This document shows positions 44,356-54,387 of a DNA stretch of 64,000 nt, piece after piece. The notes beneath the pieces are model-generated. The model did no database searches. It saw nothing but the letters and a program-made list of their open reading frames with translations, and was not told where the DNA came from. The DNA comes from Thioclava arctica (GTDB lineage: Bacteria; Pseudomonadota; Alphaproteobacteria; Rhodobacterales; Rhodobacteraceae), in contig NZ_JBFRYC010000014.1 of NCBI RefSeq assembly GCF_040892615.1, positions 25,369 through 89,368 on the forward strand. The letters are read 5' to 3'. Position numbers and translations under genes: made by a program. Numbering within the stretch: position 1 is the first letter of the stretch; each line of letters starts with the position of its first letter.

Positions 44356-45791
44356 TGTTTCTTGGATTGGATCTTGGCACATCCGGGCTGAAAGGCATCC
44401 TGATGGATGACGCTCAGCATGTGCTGGCCGAAGCCACACATCCGCTGAGCGTTTCACGCCCGCAAGAGGGCTGGTCAGAACAATCTCCCGCCGACTGGCT
44501 GCGCGCGACCGAAGCGGTGCTGGGGGCCTTGGCCGCACATGATCTCTCGAAGGTGCGTGGGATCGGGTTGTCGGGGCAAATGCACGGTGCGACCTTGCTG
44601 GACGCGTCCGGCGATGTGTTGCGGCCCTGCATCTTATGGAACGACACCCGCGCCCATCGCGAGGCCGTCGAGCTGGATGGCGACCCGCAGTTTCGCCAGA
44701 TCACCGGGAATATCGTGTTTCCGGGCTTTACCGCGCCGAAACTTGTCTGGATCGCCCGGCATGAGCCTAAGACATTCGCCAAGGTGTCGAAGGTGCTTTT
44801 GCCCAAAGACTACCTGCGTTTCTGGCTGACTGGCGAACACGTGGCCGAGATGTCGGACGCAGCGGGCACAAGCTGGTTTGACACCGGCGTGCGCGATTGG
44901 TCGGATGCGCTTTTATCCGCCACCAACATGCGCCGCGAGCAGATGCCGCGTCTTGTCGAGGGCTCGGAGGTTTCGGGCGTGGTGCGCTCCGAATTGGCGG
45001 CGCGATTTGGCCTTGGGCGCGACGTGGTCGTAGCGGGCGGGGGCGGCGACAATGCCGCCTCGGGAATCGGTGTTGGCGTGGTCAAGGCGGGGCAGGCCTT
45101 TGTCTCGCTGGGCACATCGGGGGTGCTGTTTGCCGCCAATGACGGCTATCAGCCCGACCCGGCCAGTGCCGTGCACAGTTTTTGCCATGCCCTGCCTGAT
45201 ACCTGGCACCAGATGGGCGTGATCTTGGCTGCAACCGATGCGCTGAACTGGTATGGGCGGCTGCTGAATACGGACGTCGCCGATCTGACCGATGCGCTGG
45301 GCGATCTGGCGGCACCGGGCAAAACCCGCTTCCTTCCTTATCTCGGCGGAGAGCGCACGCCGCTCAACGATGCCGCGATCCGTGGCGCGTTCATCGGGTT
45401 GGAGCATGCGACCGACCGGGCGGCGGCCACGCGCGCCGTTCTGGAAGGGGTGACCTTTGCCATCCGCGATTGCCGCGATGCGCTGGCCGCGACAGGCACC
45501 CGGATCGAAAGCCTTCTGGCGGTCGGTGGCGGGTCGCGCTCGCGCTATTGGTGTCAGGCGATTGCCACCGCGCTGGGCACCCCCGTCTCGCTGCCAGTTG
45601 CAGGGGATTTCGGCGGAGCGTTCGGCGCGGCGCGGCTGGGCATGATGGCCGCCACCGGGGCCGGTGCCGAGATCGCCACCCCTCCCACAATCTCGGCCGT
45701 GATCGAACCTGTCGCGGCCCTTTCTGACGCATTCGACGCAGGTCACGCGCGCTACCGCGCCGCAGCTTTAGCCATCAAGGGACTGACATGA
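44355..45791 (+). CDS. xylB: Xylulokinase
   Basis: 478 residues, FGGY family. Phosphate-1 loop GLDLGTSGLKG at the N-terminus, the xylulokinase-type QMHGATLLD (His near residue 78), catalytic Asp in AGGGGDNAASGIGVG and the C-terminal VGGGSRSRYWCQ. It phosphorylates D-xylulose from XylA to xylulose-5-phosphate. Start shares a base with the xylG stop (TAATG) and its end overlaps xylA by 4 bp. Confidence 0.95.
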   Translation: MFLGLDLGTSGLKGILMDDAQHVLAEATHPLSVSRPQEGWSEQSPADWLRATEAVLGALAAHDLSKVRGIGLSGQMHGATLLDASGDVLRPCILWNDTRAHREAVELDGDPQFRQITGNIVFPGFTAPKLVWIARHEPKTFAKVSKVLLPKDYLRFWLTGEHVAEMSDAAGTSWFDTGVRDWSDALLSATNMRREQMPRLVEGSEVSGVVRSELAARFGLGRDVVVAGGGGDNAASGIGVGVVKAGQAFVSLGTSGVLFAANDGYQPDPASAVHSFCHALPDTWHQMGVILAATDALNWYGRLLNTDVADLTDALGDLAAPGKTRFLPYLGGERTPLNDAAIRGAFIGLEHATDRAAATRAVLEGVTFAIRDCRDALAATGTRIESLLAVGGGSRSRYWCQAIATALGTPVSLPVAGDFGGAFGAARLGMMAATGAGAEIATPPTISAVIEPVAALSDAFDAGHARYRAAALAIKGLT

Positions 45792-47089
45792 CGGACTTTT
45801 TCAACGGCATTACTCCGATCAAATACGAAGGCCTCGACGCCAGCAGCGATCTGGCCTTTCGCCATTACAATCCAGACGAGATCGTCATGGGCAAGCGGAT
45901 GGCCGATCATCTGCGTTTCGCCGTCGCCTATTGGCACAGTTTCGCATGGCCCGGCGGCGACCCGTTTGGCGGCCAGACCTTTGAGCGCCCTTGGTTTGGC
46001 GACACGATGGATTTGGCAAAGCTGAAAGCTGATGTGGCCTTTGAGATGTTCGATATTCTCGGCGCGCCGTTCTTTTGTTTTCACGATGCCGATGTGCGCC
46101 CTGAAGGCGCGGATTTCGCCGAAAATACGCGCAATCTCGAAGAGATCGTCGATTACTTCGCACAGAAGATGGAAAGCTCAGAGACGCGCCTTCTTTGGGG
46201 CACGGCGAACCTGTTTTCGCATCGCCGCTTTATGTCTGGCGCTGCGACCAACCCCGATCCCGAGGTGTTTGCCTGGTCCGCCGCGACGGTGAAAACCTGC
46301 ATGGATGCGACCCACAAGTTGGGTGGCGAGAACTACGTGCTTTGGGGCGGGCGTGAGGGTTATGAGACGCTGCTCAACACCGATCTGACCCGCGAGGCCG
46401 AGCAGGCCGGGGCGTTCCTGTCGATGGTGGTCGATTACAAGCACAAGATCGGTTTCAAAGGCGCGATCCTGATCGAACCCAAGCCGCAAGAACCCTCCAA
46501 GCATCAATATGATTACGATGTCGCCACGGTTTACGGGTTCCTCAAACGCTTTGGGCTTGAGAACGAAGTGAAGGTGAATATCGAGCAGGGCCACGCGATT
46601 TTGGCTGGGCACAGCTTTGAACATGAGCTGGCGCTGGCGGCCTCGCTGGGGATTTTCGGCTCGATCGACATGAACCGCAACGACTATCAATCGGGCTGGG
46701 ATACCGATCAATTCCCAGACAACGTCCCCGAGATGGCGCGCGCCTATTACGAGGTGCTCAAGGCGGGTGGCTTTACCACGGGCGGAACGAATTTCGACGC
46801 CAAGCTGCGCCGTCAATCGCTGGACCCCGAGGATTTGATCGCAGCCCATGTCGGCGCGATGGATGTTTGTGCGCGCGCGCTCAAGGCGGCTGCGGCGCTG
46901 CTGGAAGATGGCGCGTTGGAAGAGGCCCGCAACGCCCGTTATGCGGGTTGGGACGCGCCCGAGAACCGGGCGATGCTGACCTCTGATCTTGCGGCAATCG
47001 AGGCGCGGGTGCGCAGTCAAGGGATCAACCCCGCCCCGCGATCTGGCCGACAAGAGCGGCTAGAGAACCTTTGGAACCGCTTTGTCTAA
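45788..47089 (+). CDS. xylA: Xylose isomerase
   Basis: 433 residues, class II size. Active-site parts: FFCFHDADVRPEG (catalytic His/Asp pair), YVLWGGREGYETL, IEPKPQEPSKHQYDYD (metal Glu, Lys), NIEQGHAILAGHSFEHE (metal Glu, His) and GSIDMNRND with DTDQFP (metal Asps). It converts D-xylose to D-xylulose. Last gene of xylFHGBA; a double hairpin follows. Confidence 0.95.
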   Translation: MTDFFNGITPIKYEGLDASSDLAFRHYNPDEIVMGKRMADHLRFAVAYWHSFAWPGGDPFGGQTFERPWFGDTMDLAKLKADVAFEMFDILGAPFFCFHDADVRPEGADFAENTRNLEEIVDYFAQKMESSETRLLWGTANLFSHRRFMSGAATNPDPEVFAWSAATVKTCMDATHKLGGENYVLWGGREGYETLLNTDLTREAEQAGAFLSMVVDYKHKIGFKGAILIEPKPQEPSKHQYDYDVATVYGFLKRFGLENEVKVNIEQGHAILAGHSFEHELALAASLGIFGSIDMNRNDYQSGWDTDQFPDNVPEMARAYYEVLKAGGFTTGGTNFDAKLRRQSLDPEDLIAAHVGAMDVCARALKAAAALLEDGALEEARNARYAGWDAPENRAMLTSDLAAIEARVRSQGINPAPRSGRQERLENLWNRFV

Positions 47090-47094
47090 GGACC

Positions 47095-47142
47095 GGGGCT
47101 TGGTGATCGCACAAGATGACCAAGCCCCGCTTTGGCGGGGCT
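47095..47142. terminator. Tandem hairpins between xylA and the convergent GH2 gene
   Basis: First stem GGGGCTTGGT / ACCAAGCCCC (10 bp, 47095-47128). An overlapping alternative stem GCCCCGC-TTTG-GCGGGGC lies at 47125-47142. They can serve as a bidirectional end for xylA and the minus-strand beta-galactosidase operon (stop at 47186). Confidence 0.75.
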
Positions 47143-47185
47143 CATCGCGCCCCAGTGCAAAACCGTCTGTAGGGCTTCGACGCCC

Positions 47186-49450
47186 TTACTCGCCTCCGGA
47201 CCTTGGTTGAGTTATGGGGCCGTGGCTTGCGATTCCGGGCGCAACGATCTCAATTTCGCTCTGCACGCTTTGATCGCGCAGCCGCGCTGTCAGGCGCACG
47301 GTGCCCTGCTCGCCGCTCAGTCGCAGCCAGCAGCCCGTTGCGCCCCCCGCCAGCACCGGACACTGCGACCCGATCAACCGTGCAGGGCCCTCGACGCTTA
47401 GAAACACCGGCTCATTGAGGAAGTGCAGCTTGTTGCCCGCCTGATCGCGCGCGCGGATCATGACGCGAATTTCGTCATCGGGCGCGGCCTCGGCGCGGGT
47501 CACGTCTGGGGAAGCCTCAAGCGCCGTAAACAGCGCATCGGCGGGGAAAATCCGCTCGGTGACCGGTTTTCCGTTTACGAACCCGGTGACCTTGCCGCCA
47601 TGCCAGCTTTCGCCCCACTGACCCAGCTCAGCCTCGGTGAAATGGCGATGATCGATGATGATCGGTGGATGGGGCAGATGCGGGAAGCGTTCGCGGTCGG
47701 GACCGACGCGCTTGACGACATCGGCATAAGATAGCTCAACCTCATCGCAGTTGCTCAGCACGATCAGCGGCAGCACGCCGCCGATATTGCGCTCGCCGCG
47801 CGCCCAGACGGTGACCGGCTCCATCACGATCTTATCCTCGGGCGGCATCTGACTGGCATAGGCATAGGCGGCAAATTTCGGCTCGCGGAAAATGCTCATC
47901 ACGCCGTGATGGCAAATCCGGTCGCCTGCGCCGAAATCTTTATGCGTGTTATAGTCAAACATACACCAGCCAATGCAGCCCGCGATCCCGGCATCCGGGT
48001 CATGCGCGGCGTTTAGCACCTCAAGATGGCGCAGCACATGTTCGTGCTGGCGATGTTCGGGGTCGCCCGCCTTGGTGGGATACATATGCCCATTATATTC
48101 GGTCACCAGATAGGGCACGCGGTTGGGCAGCCCGGTCACCTCTTGCTGATCGCGCAAGCCCATGCGCGGGCGGTTCGTGCCGGGCCGTTCGAACTCGCCC
48201 AGAACGAAATCATTCATCGTGTAGACGTCTTCGAGCAGATGGCTGTCGGGAATGCAGCGCACGCCGCCAGTGGGGCGCGTCGGGTCAAGGTCATGGGCGA
48301 GCGCGTTGGTGCGCGCGTAGAAGTCATCGGCATCGGGGCTTTCATTGATGCGCACGCCCCAGATGATGATCGAGGGGTGGTTCCAGTCGCGCCGGATCAT
48401 CCGCCCGACATTTTCAACCGATTCATCTTGCCAGCCGGGGCCGCCGATATGTTGCCAGCCTGGGATCTCCTCAAAGGCCATCAGGCCGATCTCGTCGCAG
48501 CGATCCAGAAAATACGGGCTTTGCGGATAATGCGAGGTGCGCACGATATTGCAGCCCAGATCAAAGCGCAAAATTTCGGCGTCGCGTTCTTGGCTGCGCT
48601 GGCCCTGTGCATAGCCAGAATAGGGAAAGCTTTGATGGCGGTTCAACCCGCGCAGCACGACCCGTTCGCCGTTGAGGAAAAACCCGTCGGGAGTGAAACG
48701 CGCCTCGCGAAAACCGAAGCGCTGAACGAGACGATCACCGCTATCGGGCAGCGTGGTTTCTAGCGTGTAAAGCGCCGGAGTCTCGGGGGACCAGAGCATT
48801 ATTTTCGATAAATCAGAAAATTCAATATTATCAGAAACAACCGTTTCACGCCGCGCAATTTCCACGCCCTCGGGATCGCGCAGCACCAGGTCCACGGCGC
48901 CGGGTTGTGACGTTTCGAGCTTCACCACCACGCGCTTCTGGCTTGCCAGCACATCAGGCGTCTCGATCTTGAGGCTTTGGATATGGCGCGCAGGAAGCAC
49001 TTCCAGCCAGACATCGCGATAAATCCCGGCATAGGTCAGATAGTCGATCCGTCCGCCAAAAGGCGGGATCTCAGGGTTTTCACTGCCATCGATGCGCACC
49101 GTCACGCGGATTGTTCCCGACCCAATCGGATTTTCCAGCGGCACGGTAAACGGCGTGTAACCGTCGCGGTGGCGCGTCACCTCGACCCCGTTCACCCAGA
49201 CCACGGCATCCGCCATCGCCGCGTCAAAGCGCAACTGCACGACTTTGCCCGCCCAATCGGGCTGCCAGTCAATCTCGCGCTGATAGGTGAAGACGCGCTG
49301 GAACGCGCGCTCGTCGAAATAGCTCATCTCGAGATCGACGGCGTTATGAGGCAGCGTCACGCGCGCGCCTTGCCTCGCTGCCTGCGTCCAGTCCGGCTCG
49401 AACCCTTCAGTAAAGTACCAGTCGGTGTTCAGTTTGGTGATCTTGCGCAT
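47186..49450 (-). CDS. Glycoside hydrolase family 2 protein, probable beta-galactosidase
   Basis: 754 residues from the ATG at 49450, one base after the dgoD stop (a longer frame to 49585 would overlap dgoD). Jelly-roll sugar-binding domain (~1-170), immunoglobulin-like domain, then the TIM barrel with LRGLNRHQSFPYSG, acid/base E370 (WGVRINES) and nucleophile E451 (LVTEYNG), and beta-rich C-terminal domains. No signal peptide, so it acts in the cytoplasm on imported galactosides. Beta-galactosidase is chosen because every neighbour serves galactose; beta-glucuronidase or another GH2 activity is possible. Confidence 0.85.
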   Translation of the reverse strand: MRKITKLNTDWYFTEGFEPDWTQAARQGARVTLPHNAVDLEMSYFDERAFQRVFTYQREIDWQPDWAGKVVQLRFDAAMADAVVWVNGVEVTRHRDGYTPFTVPLENPIGSGTIRVTVRIDGSENPEIPPFGGRIDYLTYAGIYRDVWLEVLPARHIQSLKIETPDVLASQKRVVVKLETSQPGAVDLVLRDPEGVEIARRETVVSDNIEFSDLSKIMLWSPETPALYTLETTLPDSGDRLVQRFGFREARFTPDGFFLNGERVVLRGLNRHQSFPYSGYAQGQRSQERDAEILRFDLGCNIVRTSHYPQSPYFLDRCDEIGLMAFEEIPGWQHIGGPGWQDESVENVGRMIRRDWNHPSIIIWGVRINESPDADDFYARTNALAHDLDPTRPTGGVRCIPDSHLLEDVYTMNDFVLGEFERPGTNRPRMGLRDQQEVTGLPNRVPYLVTEYNGHMYPTKAGDPEHRQHEHVLRHLEVLNAAHDPDAGIAGCIGWCMFDYNTHKDFGAGDRICHHGVMSIFREPKFAAYAYASQMPPEDKIVMEPVTVWARGERNIGGVLPLIVLSNCDEVELSYADVVKRVGPDRERFPHLPHPPIIIDHRHFTEAELGQWGESWHGGKVTGFVNGKPVTERIFPADALFTALEASPDVTRAEAAPDDEIRVMIRARDQAGNKLHFLNEPVFLSVEGPARLIGSQCPVLAGGATGCWLRLSGEQGTVRLTARLRDQSVQSEIEIVAPGIASHGPITQPRSGGE

Positions 49451-49451
49451 C

Positions 49452-50600
49452 TTACCACTCCGCAAAGCTGCCATCGGCATGACGCCAGATGGGGTTGCGC
49501 CAGCGATGCCCTTCGGCGGCGGCCTGGCGCACCTTGTCCTCGTTGACTTCAATGCCAAGCCCCGGCCCCTGCGGGATCGCGACATAGCCGTCTTGATAGG
49601 CGAACACCTTGGGATCGATCAGGTAATCCAGCAAATCCGAGCCCTGATTGTAGTGAATGCCCAGCGATTGTTCCTGAATGAAGGCGTTGTAGCAGACCGC
49701 ATCCAGTTGCAGATTCGCCGCCAGCGCGATCGGCCCCAGCGGGCAGTGCAGCGCCAGCGCAACATCATGGGCCTCGGCCATCGCGGCGATCTTGAAGGTC
49801 TCGGTGATGCCGCCGGAATGGCTGGGATCGGGCTGGATGATATCAACGAAACCGCCCGCCAGAACCTCCTTGAAATCCCAGCGCGAATAGAGCCGCTCGC
49901 CCAACGCAATCGGCGTTGCGCAATGATTGGCGATCTCGCGCAGCACCTCGGCATGTTCGCTCAGCACCGGCTCTTCGATGAACATCAGGTTGAATGGTTC
50001 CAGCTCTTTGGCAAGCTGTTTGGCCATCGGGCGATGCACCCGACCGTGAAAGTCGATCCCGATCCCGAAATCGGGGCCCATCGCCTCGCGGATCGCCTGC
50101 ACGCGCGCCAGAACAGCGTCGATTTTGGCGTGGCTGTCGATGAATTGCAGCTCTTCGGTGGCGTTCATCTTAACCGCCGTGAAGCCGCGTTCACCGCATT
50201 CGCGTGCCATGTTCGCGGTGTCGCCGGGACGATCGCCGCCGATCCAGCTATAGACCCGAATGCGATCACGCTGCTGGCCACCCAAAAGCGCATGCACCGG
50301 CACGCCTAGCGCGCGGCCCTTGATGTCCCACAGTGCCTGATCAATGCCCGCAATGGCCGACATATGAATGCCGCCGCCGCGATAGAATCCGCCGCGATAC
50401 ATCACCGTCCAATGGTCCTGAATATGGCCGGGATCCTTGCCGATCAGATAGTCCGAGAGTTCCTCGACACAGGCTGCAACGGTCGCCGCGCGCCCCTCAA
50501 GGACCGGTTCGCCCCAGCCGCTGATCCCCTCATCGGTCGAGATTTTCACAAAGCACCAGCGCGGCGGGACGATGAATGTTTCGATGGCGGTGATTTTCAT
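49452..50600 (-). CDS. dgoD: D-galactonate dehydratase
   Basis: 382 residues, enolase superfamily. Metal ligands D in GIGIDFHGRVHRP, E in FIEEPV and E in ALGERLYSRW; the base His sits in DFHGR and a second catalytic His in LHCPLGPIALAAN, all characteristic of DgoD rather than other subgroups. It removes water from D-galactonate to give 2-keto-3-deoxygalactonate. Start overlaps the mutarotase stop (ATGA). Confidence 0.93.
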   Translation of the reverse strand: MKITAIETFIVPPRWCFVKISTDEGISGWGEPVLEGRAATVAACVEELSDYLIGKDPGHIQDHWTVMYRGGFYRGGGIHMSAIAGIDQALWDIKGRALGVPVHALLGGQQRDRIRVYSWIGGDRPGDTANMARECGERGFTAVKMNATEELQFIDSHAKIDAVLARVQAIREAMGPDFGIGIDFHGRVHRPMAKQLAKELEPFNLMFIEEPVLSEHAEVLREIANHCATPIALGERLYSRWDFKEVLAGGFVDIIQPDPSHSGGITETFKIAAMAEAHDVALALHCPLGPIALAANLQLDAVCYNAFIQEQSLGIHYNQGSDLLDYLIDPKVFAYQDGYVAIPQGPGLGIEVNEDKVRQAAAEGHRWRNPIWRHADGSFAEW

Positions 50601-51550
50601 TTTGACCTCGTGGTGAATGCCAGCCGGGTTTGATGGAAATAGCTTTCGCCGGGTTCCAGGATGGCATTGGGAAAATCGGGGCGATTGGGCGCGTCTGGCC
50701 AGGCTTGCGGTTCAAGGCACAGCGCGTGATTCACGGGCACGTCGACTGCGGGGCTATTGACCGTGTATAGCTGCAGGCCCGGCTGGTTCGTCGTGATTTG
50801 CATGACCCGCCCCGAGACAGGGTCATACAGCGTCGCGGCCTCATGCATCTCTTCGCCGACCTCCAGACAAAAGCAATGATCAATGCCCGGATCACCTTGC
50901 CGCAAGACCGGGCGCAGCGCGCGATAATCAAACATCGTATCAGCCACTGGCCGGGGCGCGCCCAGCGGGATCAAGGCGGCATCAACGGGCAAATAGCGCT
51001 GCGCGTTGATACAAAGCAGATGATCGCGCACCGGCCCTCCCCCGACGAGATTGAAATAGCCATGCGACGTAATAGAAACCGGACAGGCGCGCGAGACGCG
51101 GGCGCGATAGGTCAGGGTCAGTGTGCCCGGCTCGGACAGGGCAAACTCGGCCTCGACCTCCAGATCACCGGGAAAGCCCTGATCGCCATCGGGACTGAAA
51201 AGCCCCAAAGTCACCCTGTCGGCGCGGTGATCAAGCACCTGCCAATCGCGCCGATCAAACCCATCAATACCGCCATGCAAACAGGTCGGGCCCTCATTCG
51301 CGCTTAGATCGAACGTCTCGTCGTTGAGCGTAAAGCGCGCAGAGCCGATGCGATTGGCAAACCGCCCCACCGTTGCGCCATGAAATCCGCGCGCGTGGCG
51401 ATGATCGCGCGGGTCTTTCGGACCCATCAGCACCTCGCCCAGAACTCCATTCCGATCCGGCACTTGCAGCGAATGCAGCACCGCGCCAAAGGGTAGAATG
51501 ACGGCCTGCACGCCCGAAGGCAGCGCGATTTTGCACATTGGCTCAGCCAT
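50597..51550 (-). CDS. galM: Aldose 1-epimerase (galactose mutarotase)
   Basis: 317 residues from the ATG at 51550, which overlaps the dehydrogenase stop by 8 bp (the longer frame to 51862 has no support). GalM features: VGRFANRIGSARF, the catalytic His in ITSHGYFNLVG, DHCFCLE and the Glu near the C-terminus (LCLEPQAWPDAPNRPDFPN). It speeds interconversion of galactose anomers, so the dehydrogenase always finds its beta form. Confidence 0.9.
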   Translation of the reverse strand: MAEPMCKIALPSGVQAVILPFGAVLHSLQVPDRNGVLGEVLMGPKDPRDHRHARGFHGATVGRFANRIGSARFTLNDETFDLSANEGPTCLHGGIDGFDRRDWQVLDHRADRVTLGLFSPDGDQGFPGDLEVEAEFALSEPGTLTLTYRARVSRACPVSITSHGYFNLVGGGPVRDHLLCINAQRYLPVDAALIPLGAPRPVADTMFDYRALRPVLRQGDPGIDHCFCLEVGEEMHEAATLYDPVSGRVMQITTNQPGLQLYTVNSPAVDVPVNHALCLEPQAWPDAPNRPDFPNAILEPGESYFHQTRLAFTTRSK

Positions 51551-52475
51551 GGGGCACCTCTTGAAACGGTTCAACTTGTTGCGTGTGACCACACAGAAAC
51601 GCATCCGCGACCAACCGCAGCGGCGTGACATCGACATCCCTTTCGCCCCGCGCAACCAGATCGCGGAACCGGGCATAAAGCGTAGCATATTCTGATCGGT
51701 CCGCAGCCGGCTGCACCCGCCCGTCAATCGCGAAGCGCGCCCCGCCCTGATCAAGCGTTGCGCGACCTTCGTCGGTGTCAAACTGGATGCGCCATAGCTC
51801 ATCGCCAGTTTCACGCCAGTCGAAATTGGCCCCGATTGGCACCGCGCCCGTGCGCATCTCAAGGCTGGCCGCGATTGGGGTTTCGCGCCCCTCTGGCACC
51901 GAAAGGTCTGCCGAGATCAAACGCACCGGATCGGCCAGAACCGCAGTCAGAATTGAAAGCGCATTGATACCGGGATCGAACACGCCGAGGCCACCCGCCT
52001 GCCAAATCCACTGCTGGCCCGGATGCCATTTGCGCACGTCTTCACGCCAGTCGATCTGCACCGCGCGCAGGCGTTGTCCGGCCAACCACGCACGCGCCAA
52101 ATCAACCGCCGCTGCCGCGCGCGAATGCCAGCTTGCAAACAGCGTCAGCCCACGGCGCGCCGCTTCCTCGCGCAGGGCCTCGACTTCGGAGACGGTGGCG
52201 CCGGGGGGCTTTTCCAGCATCAGATGACGCCCCGCGCGCAGCACCGACATCGCCTGATCGAAGCGGCCTTGCGGCGGGGTGCAAAGCGAAATCGCACCGA
52301 TATCAGGCTGTGCTGCGAGCAGCGCGTCGATATCGGGGTAGCAGGGCAGATCGGGCAGCGTCGCGTTGCGGCTGGCCAGAGCGGCCAGATGCACACCGTC
52401 AACCTGTTCAAGCGCAGGCAGGTGCTGCGCGCGCGCAATCGCGCCCAAGCCGACAAGACCGATCGCAAGGCTCAT
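51543..52475 (-). CDS. Gfo/Idh/MocA-family oxidoreductase, probable D-galactose 1-dehydrogenase
   Basis: 310 residues. Rossmann fingerprint GLVGLGAIARAQHLPAL at the N-terminus, the EKPPG motif around residue 93 (catalytic Lys) and the FDPGINALSI helix with a conserved Asp. Size and pattern fit the Pseudomonas galactose 1-dehydrogenase group. It oxidises galactose to galactonolactone with NAD(P). Its place between mutarotase and importer ATPase makes galactose the natural substrate. ATGA overlap with the ATPase gene. Confidence 0.85.
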   Translation of the reverse strand: MSLAIGLVGLGAIARAQHLPALEQVDGVHLAALASRNATLPDLPCYPDIDALLAAQPDIGAISLCTPPQGRFDQAMSVLRAGRHLMLEKPPGATVSEVEALREEAARRGLTLFASWHSRAAAAVDLARAWLAGQRLRAVQIDWREDVRKWHPGQQWIWQAGGLGVFDPGINALSILTAVLADPVRLISADLSVPEGRETPIAASLEMRTGAVPIGANFDWRETGDELWRIQFDTDEGRATLDQGGARFAIDGRVQPAADRSEYATLYARFRDLVARGERDVDVTPLRLVADAFLCGHTQQVEPFQEVPHG

Positions 52476-53533
52476 GGGCGCACGCGTGCGCCAGTATCGG
52501 CGCGAAACACATAGACTTCTTCCGGGTCAAAGCGCAGCCCGACCGTGCCGCCGCCCGCGGTCGAAAGCCGCTGATCGGTCTCCACGATCACGCGTTCCCC
52601 GCTTGGTGCACGCAGATGGGCATAGCTGACGCCGCCAAGGTTTTCCGCCATATCGACAGCAAAAGCACCCGCATCCGCGACGATCTTGAGCGCATTTGGC
52701 CGCAAACCGACCTCGACTTCGGTGCCCTCGGGCGGCAGGGCCAGTGCCACATTGATCGCGCTTTCCAGTCCCGGAACTTCGATTGCGCCACCTTTGATCC
52801 TCCCGGCGAGGAAATTCATCGAGGGCGAGCCCATGAAGCCCGCCACGAAACGATTGTCGGGGTCGTCATACAGGTCCATCGGCGCGCCGACCTGTTCGAT
52901 ATTGCCCGCGCGCAGCACCACAATCTTGTCGGCCATCGTCATCGCTTCGACCTGATCATGGGTGACGTAGATCATCGTTGCGCCGATCTCGCGATGCAGC
53001 CGGGCGATCTCGGCGCGCATCTCGACACGCAGTTCCGCATCGAGGTTGGAGAGCGGCTCGTCAAACAAAAATACCTGCGGCCCGCGCGTGATGGCCCGCC
53101 CGATGGCGACGCGCTGGCGCTGACCGCCGGACAAAGCGGCGGGCTTGCGATCCAGCAGCGGCTCCAGCTTGAGGATATCGGCCGCCTCGCGCACTTTCGC
53201 GGCGATTTCGGCCTTGGGGTGGCCGTTCATCTTGAGGCCAAACCCCATATTTTCGGCTACCGTCATATGCGGATAGAGCGCGTAGGTCTGAAATACCATC
53301 GCAATGCCGCGCTCGGCAGGTTCGGCATGGGTGACGTCGTGATCGCCAATGCGGATCGCGCCACCGCTGGTGTTTTCGAGCCCCGCGATCATACGCAGCA
53401 ATGTCGATTTCCCACAGCCAGACGGGCCGACAAAGACGCAAAACTCCCCCGGTTCGACCATCAGATCGACACCGTGGATTACCTCAGCCTCGCCAAACCG
53501 TTTGACGATTTTTTGCAATGCAACTCCGCTCAC
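52472..53533 (-). CDS. Sugar ABC transporter ATP-binding protein (UgpC/MsmK family)
   Basis: 353 residues from the GTG at 53533, which overlaps the iclR stop (GTGA). Walker A GPSGCGKST (36-44), signature LSGGQRQRVAIGRA, Walker B VFLFDEPLSNLD and a C-terminal TOBE/OB region (VGLRPNALKIV). It powers the importer whose binding protein and two permeases are on the other strand at 54465-57558. Some members of this family are shared by several importers. Confidence 0.92.
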   Translation of the reverse strand: MSGVALQKIVKRFGEAEVIHGVDLMVEPGEFCVFVGPSGCGKSTLLRMIAGLENTSGGAIRIGDHDVTHAEPAERGIAMVFQTYALYPHMTVAENMGFGLKMNGHPKAEIAAKVREAADILKLEPLLDRKPAALSGGQRQRVAIGRAITRGPQVFLFDEPLSNLDAELRVEMRAEIARLHREIGATMIYVTHDQVEAMTMADKIVVLRAGNIEQVGAPMDLYDDPDNRFVAGFMGSPSMNFLAGRIKGGAIEVPGLESAINVALALPPEGTEVEVGLRPNALKIVADAGAFAVDMAENLGGVSYAHLRAPSGERVIVETDQRLSTAGGGTVGLRFDPEEVYVFRADTGARVRP

Positions 53534-54339
53534 TGTCCGTCCTCCCTGTTTTGCTCTGGAAAGCGCCATGCAGCGGCGGCTTTTGCGATCTGCTGCGCTG
53601 CCTCAAGCAAAAGCGGCGCGTATGATTCCAGCGCGTCATGACCCTCGCGTTGGCCTGCCGTGATCGACAAAGCCCCAAGAACGCGCCCGCTTTGCGACAA
53701 GATGGGGGCGGCGATGCAGCGAATGCCGGGTTCGTGCTCCTCGGCATCCCAGGCGAACCCACGAACGCGGATCGCCTCCAATTCTTTGCGCAGCGACTGC
53801 GCATCGACCAAAGTATGCTCGGTGAAGCGATGAAAGCTTTGACGCGCGATGGCGGCCTCTAGCGGCTCTGGGGCCAGATGGGCCAGCATCGCCTTGCCCA
53901 CGCCCGTGCAGTACGCCGGCCCGACCTTGCCCGATTGCGAGAACATCTCGACCGGGCGCGCGGCGTTGCGCTTGTCGACATAAAGCACCATGCCCTGATC
54001 AAGCTGCGCCAGATGCAGCGTCTGCCCGGTCTTGGCCGACAGCGCATCCAGATAGGGCGCGGCGACCGGCGCGAGCGAGCTTTGCGCCCAAGCCGCATGT
54101 GCAAGACGCACCAAACGCAGGCCCGGCGCGTAGCTTTGGCGCTCGTCATCATAGGCCAGCATGCCCTGATTGGTCAGCGTTTGCAGAAAGCGATACAGCG
54201 TGGCCTTGGGCAGCCCCGAGACCGGCAGCAATTCTGCAAACCGGACCGGGCGCGCAAAGCCAGCAACAAGGTCCAGTACGCCAAGCGTTCGCCCGACAGT
54301 GCCATCTTCATGCGCGGGTTGGGGTTCGTGTTTGCTCAT
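53530..54339 (-). CDS. IclR-family transcriptional regulator
   Basis: 269 residues from the ATG at 54339 with GGAGG upstream. N-terminal winged helix (VRFAELLPVSGLPKATLYRFL, LTNQGML) and the IclR effector domain (GKVGPAYCTGVGKAMLAHL, VRGFAWDAEEHEPGIRCIAAP, VLGALSITAGQ). First gene of the minus-strand galactose operon and divergent from the importer genes. It probably controls both through the paired sites at 54388-54423, with a galactose pathway intermediate as effector. Confidence 0.9.
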   Translation of the reverse strand: MSKHEPQPAHEDGTVGRTLGVLDLVAGFARPVRFAELLPVSGLPKATLYRFLQTLTNQGMLAYDDERQSYAPGLRLVRLAHAAWAQSSLAPVAAPYLDALSAKTGQTLHLAQLDQGMVLYVDKRNAARPVEMFSQSGKVGPAYCTGVGKAMLAHLAPEPLEAAIARQSFHRFTEHTLVDAQSLRKELEAIRVRGFAWDAEEHEPGIRCIAAPILSQSGRVLGALSITAGQREGHDALESYAPLLLEAAQQIAKAAAAWRFPEQNREDGQ

Positions 54340-54387
54340 AGGCCTCCTCCACAGGACTGTTGACAGGATGCGCGATTCACGGCAGCA